From assembly GCA_963792125.1 (NCBI GenBank), contig CAWBVA010000005.1, positions 62,001-126,000 of the forward strand: a stretch of 64,000 bases of DNA, given 5' to 3'. The position numbers and the translations under genes were made by a program. The stretch's first letter is position 1, and every line of letters starts with the position of its first letter. This DNA comes from Methanocella_A sp963792125 (GTDB taxonomy: Archaea; Halobacteriota; Methanocellia; Methanocellales; Methanocellaceae). This document shows positions 26,983 through 35,054 of the stretch, piece after piece. The notes below the pieces were generated by a model that saw nothing but the letters and a program-made list of their open reading frames with translations, did no database searches and was not told the DNA's origin.

Positions 26983-27300
26983 CTACAGCCCCTGCTCGCC
27001 CGTACGGACAGTGTACGCGTCCAGCACCTCGGTGACGAAGATCTTGCCATCTCCGATGTTGCCTGTGCGGGCGCTGTTCTGGATAACGTCGATCGCCCGC
27101 GTCGCCAGCGAGTCCTCGACCACCAGCATGAGCATGACCTTGGGGATCTCGTCATAGCAGACGGTGCCTACTCTGATGCCTTTTTGCCGGCCGCGGCCGA
27201 TGACGTTCATCTTGGTCATCGCCACGAAGCCTTCGTTCTCCAGCGCCTGGACTACTTTCTGCTCCTTGTTCGGCCTGATTATCGCTCGTATCATCTTCAT
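26983..27300 (-). CDS. nifI1: PII-like nitrogenase regulator NifI1
   Basis: This 105-residue NifI1 begins MKMIRAIIRPNKEQK at ATG 27300, five bases after the nifH stop. A GTG three codons upstream overlaps that stop and is the alternative. GRGRQKGIRVG marks the T-loop and TGNIGDGKIFVTEV the C-terminal PII signature. It partners NifI2 in post-translational nitrogenase switch-off. AAGTGAG serves as its ribosome site. Confidence 0.95.
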   Translation of the reverse strand: MKMIRAIIRPNKEQKVVQALENEGFVAMTKMNVIGRGRQKGIRVGTVCYDEIPKVMLMLVVEDSLATRAIDVIQNSARTGNIGDGKIFVTEVLDAYTVRTGEQGL

Positions 27301-27305
27301 GGTGC

Positions 27306-28130
27306 TCACTTCTCCACGATGCCGAACTCGACCATGATATCCTCCAGCTCCTGCATCTCCATCGGTTTCGGCACGGCAAATTTCTCGTTCTCGATCACGT
27401 TCTTCGCCAGCGACCGGTATACGTCCGCCTGCGGGCAGCCCGGGTCATAGTCGATGACCGTCTTGCGGTTGATCTCCGCGCGCTGGACGATGTTGTCCCT
27501 GGGGACGAACTGCACAAGCTGCGAGCCCAGCCGCTTCGAGAATTCCTGCAGCAGCTCCAGCTCGTTGTCCACCTTGCGCGAGTTGCAGATGATGCCGCCG
27601 AGCCGGGCCTCGCCAGTCTCGGCAAACCTGGCGACGCCCTTGCAGATGTTGTTCGCCGCATAGAGTGCCATCAGCTCGCCGCTTGCGACGATATAGATCT
27701 CTTTGGCGTACCCTTCGCGGATGGGCATGGCGAAGCCGCCGCACACCACGTCGCCGAGCACGTCGTAGAAGACGAAGTCCAGCTCGTCGTGGTAGGCGCC
27801 CATCTCCTCCAGCGTCTTGATCGCCGTGATGACGCCACGTCCTCCACAGCCGACGCCCGGCTCCGGACCGCCCGCTTCGACGCACTTGATTCCGCCGTAG
27901 CCGGTGAGCCGTACAGAGTCGAGCGGGAAGCAGCCCGCGCCCTGGTCCCTCATCGTGTCCAGCACGGTCGCCTGGTGCTTGACGCCCAGGATCATCCTCG
28001 TCGAGTCAGCTTTCGGGTCACAGCCGATCAGCATGACCTTTTTTCCCATCGATGCGAGGGCAGCGGTGAGGTTCTGGGTCGTTGTCGACTTGCCTATGCC
28101 GCCTTTGCCGTAGATTGCTACCTGTCGCAT
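27306..28130 (-). CDS. nifH: nitrogenase iron protein NifH
   Basis: NifH is dinitrogenase reductase, a homodimer that passes electrons to NifDK with ATP hydrolysis and takes part in cofactor assembly. The 274 residues show P-loop YGKGGIGKSTT near 7-17, iron-sulfur ligands Cys 95 (VGCGGRGV) and Cys 130 (DVVCGGFAMP), and the ADP-ribosylation-type Arg 98. ATG 28130 has a perfect AGGAGGT ribosome site. It leads the operon nifH-nifI1-nifI2-nifD-nifK-fdxB, with a TATA box and an NrpR-type operator directly upstream. Confidence 0.97.
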   Translation of the reverse strand: MRQVAIYGKGGIGKSTTTQNLTAALASMGKKVMLIGCDPKADSTRMILGVKHQATVLDTMRDQGAGCFPLDSVRLTGYGGIKCVEAGGPEPGVGCGGRGVITAIKTLEEMGAYHDELDFVFYDVLGDVVCGGFAMPIREGYAKEIYIVASGELMALYAANNICKGVARFAETGEARLGGIICNSRKVDNELELLQEFSKRLGSQLVQFVPRDNIVQRAEINRKTVIDYDPGCPQADVYRSLAKNVIENEKFAVPKPMEMQELEDIMVEFGIVEK

Positions 28131-28149
28131 ATTACCTCCTGTTATTTTA

Positions 28150-28163
28150 GGAAGTACTCTTCC
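28150..28163 (-). promoter_or_regulatory. NrpR-type nitrogen operator at nifH promoter
   Basis: The sequence is GGAA, GTACTC, TTCC: an exact match to the GGAA-N6-TTCC operator bound by NrpR in Methanococcus. It lies 20-33 bases before the nifH start and just downstream of the TATA-like CTATAAATA (about 28170-28180), so a bound repressor would cover the transcription start. The nrpR gene itself is not in the window. Confidence 0.85.
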
Positions 28164-28501
28164 TTGTAGTTGTATTTATAGTTTTCTAATATTTATCTTT
28201 TAATAATAGTTGTGAAATCTTCATAAAAATTGTGATATCATTAGGAAACACGTGGCTAATGTAATCCGATATACTAATTGTCATAAAATACATGAAACAT
28301 GTTAAAAATTAATAATCTAAAGGAAAAAATTTTTTCTAAGAAGGAAGTAAGTGGAAAAGAGGATAAGGGTTATACATACACCGTTTATTTTGTCAGCCCT
28401 GAAATTTCACAGACAACATGAAAATTATATATAAATAAATGAGGCGAGAAATTGTATTATATGCGAATATTCATAAACAGGACAATGCTTCAGGTGGACG
28501 T

Positions 28502-28975
28502 ATGGTTAAGGTAGACTGGATAAAGCTCATCGTATCACTGGCACTATCCTTTGTGGCGGCCGTCGTCGGCGCGCTGGCCGTGACCCCGAATATCGCGTGG
28601 CAGGGCACGCTGGACAAGCCGTTCTTCGCACCGCCCGACTGGCTCTTCGGCCCGGCGTGGACCATCCTGTTCTTCCTGATGGCCATCGCGTTCTACCTCG
28701 TCTGGCAGAAGTGGCCTGCGAAAGAGGCTAAATGGGCCATGGCCCTGTACATCGCCCAGCTGGTGCTGAATGTGTTATGGAATTACCTGTTCTTCGGCAT
28801 GCACCGGATCGACCTCGGGCTCGTCGAGATCGTCGTGCTCCTGGCCATGATCGCCCTGACCGTCAATGCGTTCTACAGGGTGGACAAAAGGGCCGCATAC
28901 CTTATGGTGCCCTATCTGCTCTGGGTGGCTTTCGCCACGTGCCTGAACGCTGCCATCTGGCTGATGAACCCGTGA
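28502..28975 (+). CDS. tspO: TspO/MBR family membrane protein
   Basis: This five-helix membrane protein of 157 residues belongs to the family of tryptophan-rich sensory proteins and the peripheral benzodiazepine receptor. Seen are KPFFAPPDWLFGPAWTILF and LNVLWNYLFFGMHRIDLGL, the conserved Trp/Pro-rich regions that bind porphyrins or sterols in relatives. ATG 28502 follows AGGTGGA. A TATA-like TTATATATAA lies about 70 bases upstream. Its role in an archaeon is unknown; tetrapyrrole or stress handling is a guess. A lipoprotein gene follows five bases later. Confidence 0.92.
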   Translation: MVKVDWIKLIVSLALSFVAAVVGALAVTPNIAWQGTLDKPFFAPPDWLFGPAWTILFFLMAIAFYLVWQKWPAKEAKWAMALYIAQLVLNVLWNYLFFGMHRIDLGLVEIVVLLAMIALTVNAFYRVDKRAAYLMVPYLLWVAFATCLNAAIWLMNP

Positions 28976-28979
28976 TATC

Positions 28980-29672
28980 ATGAACTCCTGGAAACTGATC
29001 ATAGCACTTGTATCGATCGCGGCAGTTGCGGCGTTGAGCGGCTGCATCTGCTGCTGCGGGCTCGACGGGTACTTCAGCAAGATGAAAGGGCCTGTGACCG
29101 ACATCAGCCTCCCGCAGACGCTCTCCGCCGGAGGAGAGAACTACAGCCTGCTGTATTCGTACGACTACCTGAACCGTTCGGCAGCCAAGGCAGGGTTCCG
29201 GGAGTTCATGCCCAGGATTGGCTACAGCCCGGACATGTATGGCCGCAGCGGGGACCAGATGATGGACGTGGGCGGGGTCGAGCAATATAAGTGGTTCGAG
29301 TACGGGAACGCGAGTGGTAACGTAAGCTTCGGCGGGTTCCTCGCGAAGGCCGGGAGCCCCTTCGTCGTGGACTCGGGCATACAGAGCCTGAACTCGATGC
29401 TCGGCGTCTCCATGGGCATCATCAACGACCCGTACCTGAACCAGGGCGGGGCCAGTAACCTCACCAGGGCGGGCTCCACGAAGATCGGCGGCGGAGGCGA
29501 CCTGTACCACTTCATTGCAGACTATAACGGCAGCGTTAGTGATTGTTATTTCGTGATGGGCAGGTACAGCAACATGTACATGGCTGTTTACTCCTTCGAG
29601 TCGTTCGACGTGGCCGAAAATGTCACGGAGCAGGCCGTTGCATGGATCGACCAGGCGGCGGTAAATAAGTAG
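28980..29672 (+). CDS. conserved-type lipoprotein of unknown function
   Basis: This 230-residue protein has a signal segment and lipobox LSGC followed by an unusual CICCCG cluster, so it is probably lipid-anchored outside the cell. The body has many Gly, Asn and Tyr residues and possible N-glycosylation sites (NYS, NRS, NAS and NGS) but no motif I recognise. It starts five bases after tspO and is likely co-transcribed with it. The function is unknown. Confidence 0.75.
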   Translation: MNSWKLIIALVSIAAVAALSGCICCCGLDGYFSKMKGPVTDISLPQTLSAGGENYSLLYSYDYLNRSAAKAGFREFMPRIGYSPDMYGRSGDQMMDVGGVEQYKWFEYGNASGNVSFGGFLAKAGSPFVVDSGIQSLNSMLGVSMGIINDPYLNQGGASNLTRAGSTKIGGGGDLYHFIADYNGSVSDCYFVMGRYSNMYMAVYSFESFDVAENVTEQAVAWIDQAAVNK

Positions 29673-29723
29673 AAAGATTTTAACATTTTCCGCTTATCAA
29701 CAAACTGTTTACTCCCTATATCA

Positions 29724-29887
29724 ATCGCGGTGCGACGCCCATGCTTACTACATGAGGAAAATCACAATGTTCGATAACCAGTACCCCATACCCTTCGCGG
29801 TGCAACGCCCATGCAGTCACCGCGATTAATAATTGATAGTACATGCCTGTACCTCCGATATATTGATAGCATGGGCGTCGCACCGCG
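29724..29887. repeat. CGCGGTGCGACGCCCATGC repeats, two direct and one inverted
   Basis: Near-identical copies of about 19-20 bases lie at 29724-29744 and 29795-29814 (one base different), and inverted at 29869-29887. TTGATAG-like flanks repeat too. The last twelve bases of the window (63989-64000) match the start of the first copy, so the unit is dispersed. It lies in the 450-base gene-free stretch between the lipoprotein and HtrA genes. The spacings (71 and about 74 bases between unit starts) and the inverted copy do not fit a CRISPR array. Confidence 0.8.
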
Positions 29888-30125
29888 TAGAGATGATGCC
29901 GATGCAGAGGTTGACACTATCTGAACATTTGATGTTGCCGGAACATCGCACCATGGCCGATATGTAGTATCTCTTGTATGAGGAGTACATGAAAACCCAA
30001 TAGTAGCCTATGAAGCAGCTTTATTGACTAAATGCGTTAATTATTAATTGTAACTCTTTATAACCATTGAGCGCCTACTGCTATCAGGAGGCCTTACTAT
30101 CCTACCCTTTGACGAAGAACTCCTC

Positions 30126-31049
30126 GTGAAAATTATTGAAAAAGCCAGCCCCAGTGTCGTGAACATCAACACGGTCATGCTGATGCAGGACGCGTACATG
30201 AACGTCACGCCCCAGCAGGGCATGGGCTCGGGCATCATCATCGACCCCAAGGGTTACATCCTTACGAACAACCACATCGCGGAGAACGCCCAGAGCATGA
30301 TGGTGAGCATGTTCGACGGCACCAAGCTCGAGGGCAAGGTAGTGGGTACGGACCCCATGTCTGACGTTGCAGTCATCAAGGTGGACACGGGCAAGAAGAA
30401 GCTGCCTGCGGCGGCGCTGGGCGACTCGGATAACATCCGTGTGGGGCATATCGCGGTGGCGATCGGCAACCCGTTCGGCTTCATGCTCCGGGGACCGACC
30501 GTCACGGTCGGAGTCATCAGCGCCCTCAACCGGACTATCCAGGCGGATAAGGGCGTCTTCGAGAACCTCATCCAGACGGACGCCCACATCAACCCGGGCA
30601 ACAGCGGCGGCCCGCTGCTGAACAAGGACGGCTGTGTAATCGGCATGAACTCTGCCAACATCCCCTTTGCCCAGGGCATCGGCTTCTCCATTCCCATCAA
30701 CCTCGCCATGCGCATCGCGAAAGAGCTGATGGAGCACGGCAAGGTCGTGAGGCCGTGGCTGGGCATCCTCGGCGTCGGCGTCAACAAGGAGCTGGCCGAT
30801 TACTACAACCTGAGCTCAAACGAAGGCGTGCTGGTCACGCGGAGCTTCGAGAACAGCCCGGCCAGCCAGCAGCGGATTACGGCTGGCGACATCATCTTGA
30901 GTGTCGACGGTAAGAAGATCGCCGACATGTCGGAGCTGGCGGGGTACGTCAGGAACAAGAAAGTCGGCGACACACTGACGCTGGCCGTCAAGCGCGGCAA
31001 CATTCAGGGCAACGTGAAAGTCCGGCTCTCCGAGACGCCTACGTCATAG
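30126..31049 (+). CDS. HtrA/DegP-like serine protease with PDZ domain
   Basis: This trypsin-fold protease of 307 residues shows the catalytic triad as ILTNNHIAENA (His), DVAVIKVD (Asp) and NPGNSGGPLL (Ser). One PDZ domain follows (ITAGDIILSVDGKKIADMSE). No signal peptide is visible, so it acts in the cytoplasm unless the start is wrong. The GTG at 30126 has no ribosome site. The family-like segment LPFDEELLVKIIEKASPSVV extends upstream in frame to about 30099, eight bases after AGGAGG, where the codon is ATC. A base error or a rare start is likely. Confidence 0.9.
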   Translation: MKIIEKASPSVVNINTVMLMQDAYMNVTPQQGMGSGIIIDPKGYILTNNHIAENAQSMMVSMFDGTKLEGKVVGTDPMSDVAVIKVDTGKKKLPAAALGDSDNIRVGHIAVAIGNPFGFMLRGPTVTVGVISALNRTIQADKGVFENLIQTDAHINPGNSGGPLLNKDGCVIGMNSANIPFAQGIGFSIPINLAMRIAKELMEHGKVVRPWLGILGVGVNKELADYYNLSSNEGVLVTRSFENSPASQQRITAGDIILSVDGKKIADMSELAGYVRNKKVGDTLTLAVKRGNIQGNVKVRLSETPTS

Positions 31050-31241
31050 CACAAAAGGCACTAATGGCACGAGGTAGAGGGCAATTGTCCCGCAGGCGAT
31101 GAACGAGATAACTCCCCTTAGTAACCTTTGTGCAAACTATTTTATAATCGTTCGTAATATATAGAACAATTAAGGAACGTTCGCCGGATGTACTGTCGAA
31201 GGTGCAGTCCGGTGCGACCGGCACCAGAGGTCAGTGATACT

Positions 31242-31826
31242 ATGCAGAAGACAATCGAGAACCTGACGAAGGCATTCATAGGCGAGAGCCAGGCACGGAA
31301 CAGGTACACCTTCTACGCCAGCACGGCGCGGAAGGAAGGCTACGAGCAGATCGGTTCGATATTCGAGATCACGGCCATGAACGAGAACGAGCATGGCGAG
31401 TGGTTCTACAAGATGCTGAACCAGGCCATCGAGAAGAGCGGGCAGAAGATCGATCCGATGGTAGTGGAGGCCGAGGCGCCCATCATGTGGAAGACCACCG
31501 CCGACAACCTGAAGGCGGCCATCGCCGGCGAGCACATGGAGAACTCGACGCTCTACCCGGCGTTCGCGGACCAGGCGCAGAAGGACGGCTTCCCGGAGTT
31601 CGCCGCACGGATAAGATCCATCGGGAAGGCGGAAGTTCACCACGAGGAGCGATACAAGGCTCTGCTGAAGGAGCTCGAAGGCGGCACACTGTTCAAGAAA
31701 GAAAAGAAGGTCACCTGGATGTGCCGGAAATGTGGCTATATCCACGAGGGAAATGAACCACCCGTGAAGTGCCCGTCCTGCGACCACGAGCGCTCCTATT
31801 ACCAGGTAAGATGCGAGCAGTATTGA
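31242..31826 (+). CDS. rubrerythrin
   Basis: This peroxide-reducing di-iron protein has 194 residues. The N-terminal ferritin-like four-helix domain carries Glu/His ligands in NENEHGEWF and KAEVHHEERYKALL, and a C-terminal rubredoxin-like iron site is seen as CRKCGY and CPSCDHE. It protects anaerobes from hydrogen peroxide using electrons from rubredoxin or ferredoxin. ATG 31242 follows GAGGT. The superoxide reductase gene begins ten bases after its stop, so the two form a defence operon. Confidence 0.95.
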   Translation: MQKTIENLTKAFIGESQARNRYTFYASTARKEGYEQIGSIFEITAMNENEHGEWFYKMLNQAIEKSGQKIDPMVVEAEAPIMWKTTADNLKAAIAGEHMENSTLYPAFADQAQKDGFPEFAARIRSIGKAEVHHEERYKALLKELEGGTLFKKEKKVTWMCRKCGYIHEGNEPPVKCPSCDHERSYYQVRCEQY

Positions 31827-31836
31827 GGAGACCGAC

Positions 31837-32211
31837 ATGTCAGAGCTGAACCAGATCTACAAATGCAGTGTCTGCGGCAACATGGTCGAAGTCGTCCATG
31901 CGGGCGGCGGCGAACTGGTCTGCTGCGGACAGCCCATGGCGTTACTGAAGGAGAACTCCGTGGACGCGAGCAAGGAGAAGCATGTCCCGGTGGTCACGCA
32001 GACTGCGACCGGCACCCTGATCAAGGTAGGTGCGGTGCCCCACCCGATGGAGGAAAAGCACTACATCGAGTTCGTCGAGCTGATCGCCGATGGCAGAGTC
32101 TGTCGGAAGTTCCTGAAGCCCGGCGACAGGCCGGAGTTCGAGTTCGGCAGCAAACCGGCACAGTACACGGCGAGAGCTTACTGCAATCTGCACGGGCTCT
32201 GGAAGTCATAA
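31837..32211 (+). CDS. desulfoferrodoxin / superoxide reductase (2Fe type)
   Basis: This enzyme reduces superoxide to peroxide without making oxygen. The 124 residues have an N-terminal desulforedoxin iron site (CSVCGN, then VCCGQP) and the catalytic domain ligands EKHVPVV, HPMEEKHYIEF and YCNLHGLW, which are the four His and one Cys of the active iron. It lies ten bases after the rubrerythrin gene, which would remove the peroxide produced. T-rich DNA after the stop probably ends the operon. Confidence 0.95.
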   Translation: MSELNQIYKCSVCGNMVEVVHAGGGELVCCGQPMALLKENSVDASKEKHVPVVTQTATGTLIKVGAVPHPMEEKHYIEFVELIADGRVCRKFLKPGDRPEFEFGSKPAQYTARAYCNLHGLWKS

Positions 32212-32350
32212 AGCGCTTCCTGAGCTGTTTTTCTTTTATAATTATCGTTTTTAACTGTACTTTATTGCTCTAATGAGGCTACCTTGCCTCTGGCCAGCAT
32301 GCGAATATCCACAAAATATAAATACACAACCGTATAAAACACCCAATCCA

Positions 32351-32791
32351 ATGAACTGTAGATTTTCTCCGACGGGGCAGGCATGGGGTCTACTGGTAAG
32401 TCTCGACCTCTATGGCTGCAATGGCAAGATCAACGATGGCAAGGCGATCAAAAATTATGTCACCACGCTCTGTGATGACGTCATCCACATGAAGCGCTAC
32501 GGCGACTGTCATCTGGAGCTCTTCGGCGAGGCTGGTACGCCCCTCGCAGGCTATTCGATGTTCCAGTTCATCGAGACGAGCTGCATCAGCGGCCACTTCT
32601 CGGAGTCTGACAACTCGGCATATATCGACGTGTTCTCGTGTGCCGACTTCGACCCGGAGGCCGTGAAGGCTTTCACGATGGAATACTTCGGCGCTGTGCG
32701 CGCAAACATGACCGTTACGCCACGTCTCTACGACGAGAATGTGCGCGGTAAGGTGCCCGAAAAGACAACCACTAAGAAGGTAAAGGCTTAA
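32351..32791 (+). CDS. S-adenosylmethionine decarboxylase-like (SpeD family) protein
   Basis: This 146-residue protein resembles small prokaryotic AdoMet decarboxylases. It has GLLVSLDLYGCNG at the front, TSCISGHFSE at the pyruvoyl-forming Ser region (compare the usual SHLSIHTWPE) and NSAYIDVFSCADFDPE. Ser is present in the S-x-x-S-x-H arrangement, but flanking residues differ, so processing and activity are uncertain. TATAAATA lies 28-35 bases before ATG 32351 with no ribosome site, suggesting a leaderless mRNA. If active it would supply decarboxylated AdoMet for polyamines. Confidence 0.7.
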   Translation: MNCRFSPTGQAWGLLVSLDLYGCNGKINDGKAIKNYVTTLCDDVIHMKRYGDCHLELFGEAGTPLAGYSMFQFIETSCISGHFSESDNSAYIDVFSCADFDPEAVKAFTMEYFGAVRANMTVTPRLYDENVRGKVPEKTTTKKVKA

Positions 32792-32951
32792 AGCGCTTTC
32801 ACCTTTTTAAACATTTTACGCCAGACTGCCACATTAGCTGTGCTCAGGACTGCTGTTCTACCGCATGCCCGGCCAGCCTGCGGCATGCTTTTACTGGGAG
32901 AGGTTTTATACGCCTGCCGGCAAATCAGTCTTTTATCGGAGTGGCAGGCTT

Positions 32952-33922
32952 ATGGTAAGGATTTTATCGGGCAGGGACGTGGCCGCATCGGTCACGATGG
33001 ACGACATCATACCCGCTGTCGAGCACGTGTTCGAGGAATACGCCGCAGGCAAAGTCATCATGCCGGCGAAGATTTACCTTGACATTCCGGGCACGGCGAT
33101 TTCCGGGCGATGCCTGCCTATGTGCCGTCTATCGGCACGGCCGGCATCAAGTGGGTGAACGTGCACCCGGACAACCCGGAGCACGGCCTGCCCACGGTCA
33201 TGGCGACCATCCTGCTGAACGACCCGGCGACAGGGAAGGTCATCGCCGTAATGGACGGCACGTACGTCACCGATATGCGCACGGGCGCCGCGGGCGGCGT
33301 CGCGGCGAAATACCTGGCGAAGAGCGTTGCCACGGTCGGCCTCATCGGCAGCGGCCACCAGGCGTGGACCCAGATGCTCGCCTACCGCAGCGTCTTTGGC
33401 GACAAAATCAAGCTGGTCAAGGTATACAGCCGCCACCTCCAGCACTCAGAAGCCCTGGCGCAGCGCATCGAGAAGTACCTCGGGTACGACGCGAAGGCCT
33501 GCGAGACGCCGCAGGAAGCCGCCGATGCTGACCTGATCGCTACCGTTACCCCGGCCCGCATGCCCATCCTGAGGCCCGAATGGGTAAAGCCTGGCACGCA
33601 CATCAACGCCATAGGCGCCGACGCGCCGGGCAAGCAGGAGCTGTTCACCGACCTTACGCTTAAGGCGCGTGTCTTCGTGGACTCGATCGAGCAGGCGTCC
33701 CACTCCGGGGAGATCAACGTCCCCTGGAGCAAAGGGCTGCTCGACGAGAAAAAGCTGGCCGGCACCATCGGCCAGGTCATAGCGCGCAAGGTTCCCGGAC
33801 GCAAAGACGACGAGATTACGGTCTTCGACTCTACGGGCCTCAGCATACAGGACATGGCCGTAGCCCATATCGTCTACGAGCGGGCGATGAAGACAGGACG
33901 CGGGACCGACTTCGATTTTTAG
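32952..33922 (+). CDS. ornithine cyclodeaminase/alanine dehydrogenase family, frame interrupted
   Basis: This NAD(P)-dependent enzyme of the mu-crystallin superfamily, which includes archaeal alanine dehydrogenase, starts at ATG 32952 with MVRILSGRDVAASVTMDD. GDFRAMPAYVP and GIKWVNVHPDNPEHGLPTV carry substrate residues, VGLIGSGHQAW is the dinucleotide-binding loop and INAIGADAPGKQEL is family-typical. One missing base near 33091-33094 breaks the frame just before the catalytic front part. The repaired length is about 324 residues. Alanine dehydrogenase, ornithine cyclodeaminase and imine reductase cannot be told apart by eye. Confidence 0.82.
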
Positions 33923-33940
33923 AGGTCTCGGAGGTTTCGG

Positions 33941-34109
33941 GAGGGCACGGAGAGTTTTCACCACAGGGGACACAGAGGCCACAGAGGACGGCACAGAGTA
34001 TTTTATAGAAAAAGGCTGATGCGAGAAAGCCCTGTTATTAAAAAGTCCTCTGTGAATACCTCTGTGGCCTCTGTGTCCCCTGTGGTGACAGTAGTCTCCG
34101 TGACCTCCG
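33941..34109. repeat. CACAGAGG-type inverted repeat element, copy 1
   Basis: The left arm (GGGCACGGAGAG, then ACCACAGGGGACACAGAGGCC) pairs with the right arm (CCTCTGTGGCCTCTGTGTCC to CTCCGTGACCTCC). A core of about 45 bases includes AGAAAAAGGCTGATG and AGCCCTG. The core occurs in reverse orientation in copy 2 at 40.7 kb. It lies between two plus-strand genes (the dehydrogenase and PHP genes). Small open frames inside it are artefacts. Confidence 0.85.
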
Positions 34110-34160
34110 CAGCACATAAAGTCTATATCGTTCTGCATCGAATTGCGTAGTCAGACTATC

Positions 34161-35018
34161 ATGCGGATCGATACCCACGTGCACACGACTTTTAGCGACG
34201 GCCTGGACAGCCCGGACGGCATCATGCGGCTGGCCGCCGACGACGGTATCGGCCTGGTCAGTATCACGGACCATGACCTTGTGCTTGCTTATCCCCATGT
34301 GATCGAGGCGGGCAGGCAAATGGGCATCAAAGTGGTGCCCGGCGTGGAGATCACCACTAAGGATGAACAGGGGTGTTGCTGCATACACATCGTCGGCCTC
34401 GGTATTGACACCGGCAGGGAAGTGTCTGACGTCCTCGATAAGATCGTTGACGCGCGGGATAGCTCCAACATCGGCTTTCTCGAAAACGTCAACAGCTACC
34501 TGTCGAAAAAGTATCCTTCCTGGCAGTCAGTGTGGGACGCGAAGCCCAGCGTCTTCGTTAACGTCATGCAGATGGCAAACGCCTGCGGCATCCGGATTGC
34601 AGAGAAAGAGATGATGGACATCATCCTGAACAAGGAGCTCTGGGTGCCCATGGAGTTCGAGCTCACGGTGAATGAGGCAGTCTCGTATATCAAAAGGTGG
34701 GGCGGCGTACCGGTGCTGGCGCACCCGTTCGACTTCAGCAACGACGCGGCCCTCGTGTTAAAACGGTTCCTGTCGGCGGGCGGTGAAGCGGTGGAGTTGT
34801 GCAAGTACAGGCACAAGGTCCGCTCGTCAGCCCTGAGCATGCTGGGGCCAGAGGAGCTGATCTCGAAGGAGCGGGAGATGAACCTCTGGACCGTAGAGCA
34901 GGCGCGGAAGCATGGGCTGAAGCTGACTATGGCCTCGGACCATCACGACGCCAGCCGGCCCATGGGCATGGACCCGGCGGAGTACGGCATCGACGTCGGC
35001 TGGCTGTACAATCTGTAG
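34161..35018 (+). CDS. PHP-domain metal-dependent phosphoesterase
   Basis: This 285-residue protein has the PHP active-site motifs MRIDTHVHTTFSDG (motif I), SITDHD (motif II), VVPGVEITT and VLAHPFDF, with a late MASDHHDASRP. These His and Asp residues bind a metal cluster that hydrolyses phosphoesters. Relatives include histidinol phosphatase and nucleotide phosphoesterases, so the substrate is open. ATG 34161 begins directly at motif I. It stands alone. Confidence 0.88.
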   Translation: MRIDTHVHTTFSDGLDSPDGIMRLAADDGIGLVSITDHDLVLAYPHVIEAGRQMGIKVVPGVEITTKDEQGCCCIHIVGLGIDTGREVSDVLDKIVDARDSSNIGFLENVNSYLSKKYPSWQSVWDAKPSVFVNVMQMANACGIRIAEKEMMDIILNKELWVPMEFELTVNEAVSYIKRWGGVPVLAHPFDFSNDAALVLKRFLSAGGEAVELCKYRHKVRSSALSMLGPEELISKEREMNLWTVEQARKHGLKLTMASDHHDASRPMGMDPAEYGIDVGWLYNL

Positions 35019-35054
35019 CCATCTTTTTTATCCCCGCAGGTAAAAATTTTACAT

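Noticed and set aside
29724..29887. CRISPR array
   Set aside because: There are only three copies, one of them inverted, the unit is too short, spacers would be about 50 bases, and no cas gene is in the window.
33954..34140. Peptides rich in HRGHRGH or SPQGTQRPQR across the CACAGAGG elements
   Set aside because: They are translations of repeat DNA, a known source of false small proteins.
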